Origin: Mycobacterium colombiense
GTDB taxonomy: Bacteria > Actinomycetota > Actinomycetes > Mycobacteriales > Mycobacteriaceae
Assembly (NCBI RefSeq): GCF_001672755.1
Contig: NZ_LZKI01000162.1
Span: 46,912 to 110,911, forward strand
Direction: 5' to 3'
DNA length: 64,000 nucleotides
In this document: positions 60,593-64,000 of the stretch, in pieces
How positions within the stretch are numbered: the first letter of the stretch is position 1
Layout: each line of letters begins with the position of its first letter
The notes under the pieces: model-generated
Databases searched by the model: none
Seen by the model: the letters and a program-made list of their open reading frames with translations, nothing else
What the model was told of the DNA's origin: nothing
Position numbers and translations under genes: made by a program

Positions 60593-60612
60593 CACATCCG
60601 CTAGCGCGTTTG
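60575..60612. repeat. Copy 2 of the 38-bp palindromic repeat; overlaps a stop codon
   Basis: CAAACGCGCTAGC (60581-60593) and its inverted copy (60600-60612) form 13-bp arms around ACATCC. It matches 1368-1331 (minus strand) at 37 of 38 bases. The SDR stop TAG (60590-60592) is inside the left arm. It may also be the terminator between the SDR and the convergent kinase gene. Confidence 0.8.
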
Positions 60613-60719
60613 GGAATCGCTTCATGGTCGGAAAGCCGTTACCCAAGTGACGCATGAGGCCAAGGCTCAAACTATCCCGCCGCACGCAGGTGAGCCGAAA
60701 CACACTGCGCGCTAAGCAA

Positions 60720-62207
60720 TTACGACGCCGTGGCGTACTGCAGAACCCGTTCCGAGGAATCGACGTGGCCGTAGCTGATGATCCGCAGCCGGTTCGGACG
60801 CACCTCGTAGACCACGCCGTCGACCGGATTGGTGACGTCGAATCCGTCCTCGACCTGCTCGGCATTGGAGAGTTCGAGGTGGGCGCCGTCGCGGATCCGC
60901 TCGCCGCGGTAATAGTAAGTCCCACTGAGGTTTTTACACACCACCGCCAGGGACTTGGCGGTCCGCACCACCAAGGCCGGCGGGTTGCCCGGGTCGCAGC
61001 GGGCCGTCTCTCCCACGAACCCGAGCCCGTCGGCGCCCTTCACCGGACGCGACAGTGTCGGCGTCAGCGGCGGCGGCTGGGTCGTCGAGGACGGTGGTGC
61101 GGCCGCCTGCCGAGTCGACAGCGGCGCAGCCCCCGAACCGTTGTGATGTCTTCCGCCAACCAAATTCACCGATAACAGCAGCCCAGCGATCAACACCGCC
61201 GCCGCCACCGCGCCCACCACGAGCGGTGTGCGACCGATCGCCGGCCAGCGCCACGAGCGCTCGGCCGGAGGAGGCGGTGGGGGGTTGCTGTCAGCGGGCT
61301 CGTCGAGTTCCGCAAGCGAGACAGTCGGCAACGGGCGCGTCTTGGGAGGGGCACCGCTTCGACCGGCCGCGGCACCCACCGGTTCGTAGGCCGCGAACAC
61401 CGCCTCACTGGCGGCGCGGGCGAGCTCACCCGCGGACGCAAACCGCGCGACGCGCGGCTTGGCCATGCCCCGGGTGATGATGTCGTCGTACTCGCGGCCG
61501 ACGCCGCGGCGCATGATGCTGGGCCGGGGCGCCGGCGCCAGCATGTGCGCGCGCTTCAGCTCCCCCGCGTCCTCGCTGTCGAATGGTGGCTGGCCGGTGA
61601 GGCACTCGTACAGCACGCACGCCAACGAGTAGACGTCGGTCTGCGGTCCGGTGCGCCCGGTGGTGAATCGCTCGGGCGCCATGTAGGTCCGCGAGATGTT
61701 CTCGTCGCCGGCGGCCTGGGCGATGCCGAAGTCCGCGAGGTAGGTGAAGTGGTCGTGGGTCAGCAGGATGTTCTCGGGTTTGACGTCGAGGTGCACCAGC
61801 CCACCGGCATGCGCGGCGTCCAGGGCGCGCGCCACCTGTGCGGTGATCGATGCCGCGCGCGACGGCTCCAACCCGCCCTGCTCGCGCAGCAGGTCCTTGA
61901 GGCTGCCCCCGTCGTCGACCAGGTGCAGGTCGATGAAGGGCACCCCGTCGATCTCGCCGAAGTCATGCAGCGGAAGCACGTGCGGCTCCTGCAGTCGCGT
62001 CACCTTGCGGCACTCGCGCCAAAGGCGTTGCTGGAAGCCGGGGTCCGTGGCCGTCTCGCCACGTAACAGCTTGACGGCTACCATCCGGTCCTTAACCGTG
62101 TCGTACGCGCGGTAGACCTCGGCCATCGCCCCGGTGCCGATCAGAGATCGCAGCTCGTACGGCCCGAACCGGGTACCGAGCCGCGAACCGCGGGACGAGG
62201 AGGTCAC
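60720..62207 (-). CDS. Receptor-type Ser/Thr protein kinase lacking the HRD arginine
   Basis: A 495-aa protein from GTG 62207 (AAGGA upstream). Glycine loop IGTGAMAEVY (23-32), Lys46, catalytic loop HLDVKPEN (139-146; HRD changed to HLD), DFG (159-161), APE (177-179). The activation segment is about 8 residues shorter than in the kinase at 47539. Transmembrane helix at about 328-350, then an extracytoplasmic domain of about 145 residues beginning with a Pro/Thr stalk, with Cys in ETARCDPG and AVVCKNLSG. The catalytic Asp is present, so activity is possible, but activation-loop control would differ. Confidence 0.88.
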   Translation of the reverse strand: MTSSSRGSRLGTRFGPYELRSLIGTGAMAEVYRAYDTVKDRMVAVKLLRGETATDPGFQQRLWRECRKVTRLQEPHVLPLHDFGEIDGVPFIDLHLVDDGGSLKDLLREQGGLEPSRAASITAQVARALDAAHAGGLVHLDVKPENILLTHDHFTYLADFGIAQAAGDENISRTYMAPERFTTGRTGPQTDVYSLACVLYECLTGQPPFDSEDAGELKRAHMLAPAPRPSIMRRGVGREYDDIITRGMAKPRVARFASAGELARAASEAVFAAYEPVGAAAGRSGAPPKTRPLPTVSLAELDEPADSNPPPPPPAERSWRWPAIGRTPLVVGAVAAAVLIAGLLLSVNLVGGRHHNGSGAAPLSTRQAAAPPSSTTQPPPLTPTLSRPVKGADGLGFVGETARCDPGNPPALVVRTAKSLAVVCKNLSGTYYYRGERIRDGAHLELSNAEQVEDGFDVTNPVDGVVYEVRPNRLRIISYGHVDSSERVLQYATAS

Positions 62208-62477
62208 GTCAACAATCCTTTCTCAAGACAGTCCGACCCGCGAGTTCCCGAATCGGACGTCGACATAACGTGCGCAGCCTCACGCGTGTCGCTACACCGA
62301 GACACCGCTGAAGACCGCTATCGTTCGCCGGCCGGCTGGCCAACGGGATCGGCCTGGAGGAAACTGCGCCGCCTCCACCCTAGCGGCAACGACACCGCCC
62401 ACGCAGACCGGCGATCTCGCGCCACCACCCCCGATACAGTGAGTAATTGTCCGGCCCGTAAGAAGGTGAGGCCTTCG

Positions 62478-63863
62478 ATGACCGACATGACGGCGCGGCT
62501 CGCGGAGATCGTCGGCGCGCACAACCTGCTTACGGGCGATGCCATTTCCGACGACTACGCGCACGACGAGGTGCTGACGAAGCCGCCGCAAAAGCCGGCA
62601 TACCTGGCCAAGCCCGCGACCGCCGACGAGGTCGCGCGACTCCTGAAGACCGCGACGGACGGCCAAGTGCCGGTGACGGCCCGCGGCTCGGGCACCGGCT
62701 TGTCGGGCGCGGCGATCCCCCGTGCGGACGGGCTGCTGATCTCCTTCGAACGCATGAACGCCGTGTTGGAGGTCGACGTCACCAACCAGGTCGCCGTGGT
62801 CCAACCCGGAGTGACGCTCAGCGAACTGGACGACGCGACCGCCGGCACCGGACTGCGGTACATGGTGCACCCGGGCGAGCTGTCGTCCAGCGTCGGCGGC
62901 AACGTCGGCACCAACGCCGGCGGCATGCGCGCGGTCAAATACGGCATCGCCCGCCACAACGTGCTCGGGCTGCAGGCCGCGCTGCCCACCGGCGAGCTCA
63001 TCCGCACCGGCGGCAAGATCGCCAAGGTCTCCACCGGCTACGACCTGACCCAGCTCATCGTCGGGTCCGAAGGCACCCTGGCCCTGGCGACCGAGGTGAC
63101 CGTCAAGCTGCATCCGCGCCTGGACCACAGCGCCACCGTGCTCGCGCCCTTCGCCGACTTCGACCAGGTCATGGAGGCGGTGCCCAAGATCCTCGCCAGC
63201 GGCCTGGCGCCCTACATCCTGGAGTACGTCGACAACGTGACGATGGCCGCGCTGGTGCACACCCAGAATCTGGAGCTCGGCGTGCCCGACAGCATCCGCG
63301 ATAGCTGTCAGGCGTATCTGGTTGTGGCGCTTGAGAATCGAACCGCGGATCGGCTGGACGAGGACGTCGAGAAGACCGGCGAACTGCTCGCCGAGCTCGG
63401 TGCCGTGGACGCCTATGTGCTCGAGGGCGGCTCGGCGCGCAAACTCATCGAGGCGCGCGAGAAGGCGTTCTGGACGCTCAAGGCGCTCAATGCCGACGAC
63501 CTCATCGACACCGTGGTGCCGCGCGGCGCGATGCCGAAGTTCCTGTCCGGCGCCCGCGGTCTGGCGGCGGCGGCCGGCGGCGCGGCGGCGGGCTGCGGGC
63601 ACGCCGGTGACGGCAACGTGCACCTGGCCATCTTCTGCCCGGACGCGGCGATCCGGAAGAAGCTGCTGACCGACATCTTCGCGCTGGCAATGGAATTGGG
63701 CGGCGCGATCTCCGGTGAGCACGGCCTCGGTCGCGCCAAGGCCCCGTACTTCGTCGAACTCGAGGACCCGGTCAAGGTCGACCTGATGCGCCGCATCAAG
63801 GCGAGCTTCGACCCGGCGGGCATCCTCAACCCCGACGTGGCGTTCGCGTCGGGCGGCCCGTAA
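62478..63863 (+). CDS. FAD-linked oxidase (glycolate oxidase GlcD-like, Rv1257c-like)
   Basis: A 461-aa protein from ATG 62478 (GGTGAGG upstream); the longer frame to 62286 lies in non-coding sequence. The N-terminal FAD-binding domain shows TARGSGTGLSGAAIPRADG and GGNVGTNAGGMRAVKYG; the C-terminal domain has CGHAGDGNVHLAIF, SGEHGLGRAK and a final FDPAGILNPD. This fits FAD-dependent 2-hydroxyacid (glycolate or D-lactate) dehydrogenases of the GlcD family. Electron acceptor and substrate are not known. Confidence 0.9.
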   Translation: MTDMTARLAEIVGAHNLLTGDAISDDYAHDEVLTKPPQKPAYLAKPATADEVARLLKTATDGQVPVTARGSGTGLSGAAIPRADGLLISFERMNAVLEVDVTNQVAVVQPGVTLSELDDATAGTGLRYMVHPGELSSSVGGNVGTNAGGMRAVKYGIARHNVLGLQAALPTGELIRTGGKIAKVSTGYDLTQLIVGSEGTLALATEVTVKLHPRLDHSATVLAPFADFDQVMEAVPKILASGLAPYILEYVDNVTMAALVHTQNLELGVPDSIRDSCQAYLVVALENRTADRLDEDVEKTGELLAELGAVDAYVLEGGSARKLIEAREKAFWTLKALNADDLIDTVVPRGAMPKFLSGARGLAAAAGGAAAGCGHAGDGNVHLAIFCPDAAIRKKLLTDIFALAMELGGAISGEHGLGRAKAPYFVELEDPVKVDLMRRIKASFDPAGILNPDVAFASGGP

Positions 63864-63866
63864 ACC

Positions 63867-64000
63867 TCAGCTGCGCAACGACTCTCGGCCGATCGCCGGT
63901 GTGACGGAGGCATCCACGTCGGTTTCTTCGTTGTCGGCGAGCCAGCGTTCGGCGTCGATGGCGGCCGAGCAGCCGCTGCCCGCGGCGGTGACGGCCTGCC
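63867..64000 (-). CDS. Thioredoxin reductase-like protein, C-terminal end
   Basis: Only the last 44 codons are in the window. The minus strand reads QAVTAAGSGCSAAIDAERWL before a tail ending GRESLRS and a stop at 63867. The AVTAAGSGC..A.DAERWL block is the conserved FAD-contacting C-terminus of bacterial thioredoxin reductases. Convergent with the FAD oxidase gene, with 3 nt between them. Whether it is the main trxB cannot be told. Confidence 0.7.
   Translation of the reverse strand, partial: QAVTAAGSGCSAAIDAERWLADNEETDVDASVTPAIGRESLRS

Noticed and set aside
1..64000. CRISPR arrays, insertion sequences, prophage, integrase
   Set aside because: Looked for spaced repeats, transposase DDE/HUH motifs and integrase motifs in the supplied frames; none seen.

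Overview
The window looks like chromosome of a non-tuberculous, probably slow-growing Mycobacterium. The evidence is high GC, GTG/TTG starts, cutinases, an MmpS-like protein, a decayed mce gene, PknH-type sensor domains, mycothiol-dependent alcohol dehydrogenase, CYP124 and a PapA-like acyltransferase. No rRNA, tRNA, CRISPR array, transposase or phage gene was recognised.

Left part (1-16.3 kb): a core block whose gene order recalls Rv2251-Rv2266 of M. tuberculosis. It holds the end of an FAD oxidase, a diacylglycerol-kinase-like lipid kinase, a DUF3145-type protein, a serine hydrolase, a methyltransferase, mscR, a metallo-beta-lactamase-fold hydrolase, an Hsp70-like membrane protein and cyp124. 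Insertions include a plant-type SABATH methyltransferase homologue, an oxidoreductase, an MmpS-like secreted protein, a Baeyer-Villiger monooxygenase and a cutinase.

Centre (16.3-38.0 kb, minus strand): fourteen genes with overlaps or gaps of at most 17 nt, almost certainly one 21.8 kb operon and the most striking thing here. In order of transcription it encodes two DUF4190-type membrane proteins with small extracytoplasmic Cys domains, a small multi-pass membrane protein, a membrane-anchored vWA protein, a giant tubulin/FtsZ-like protein, an 883-aa membrane protein, an Fn3-like protein, a GTPase-associated (GAP1-like) protein, a second vWA-like protein with altered MIDAS, a zinc-ribbon GTPase, and four tandem DUF4190 proteins carrying PknH-type sensor domains. 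All the membrane components carry predicted cytoplasmic tails with repeated [DN/S]PFG motifs. I infer a GTPase/tubulin-centred envelope-sensing or conflict machine; its function is not known to me.

Right of it (38.4-46.3 kb): a Tat-type N-acetylmuramoyl-alanine amidase, a PapA-like acyltransferase, an acyl-CoA-dehydrogenase-like flavoprotein with a convergent TetR gene and a palindromic operator, two carboxymuconolactone-decarboxylase-like proteins, a secreted C39-like protease, a GAF-ANTAR regulator and a second cutinase.

46.3-56.6 kb is an accessory or decaying segment: an mceD-like pseudogene with many frameshifts, a receptor Ser/Thr kinase, a type IV restriction-like pair (EVE-AAA+ McrB-like protein plus DUF2357/PD-(D/E)XK nuclease), two small secreted proteins, a membrane class III adenylate cyclase and a fragment of a second cyclase.

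56.7-64 kb: a VOC protein, a P450, a TetR regulator with a 9+9 bp operator facing a DUF1707 protein and a short-chain dehydrogenase, a kinase lacking the HRD arginine, a GlcD-like FAD oxidase and the end of a thioredoxin-reductase-like gene. A 38-bp palindromic repeat occurs at 1.33 kb and 60.58 kb.
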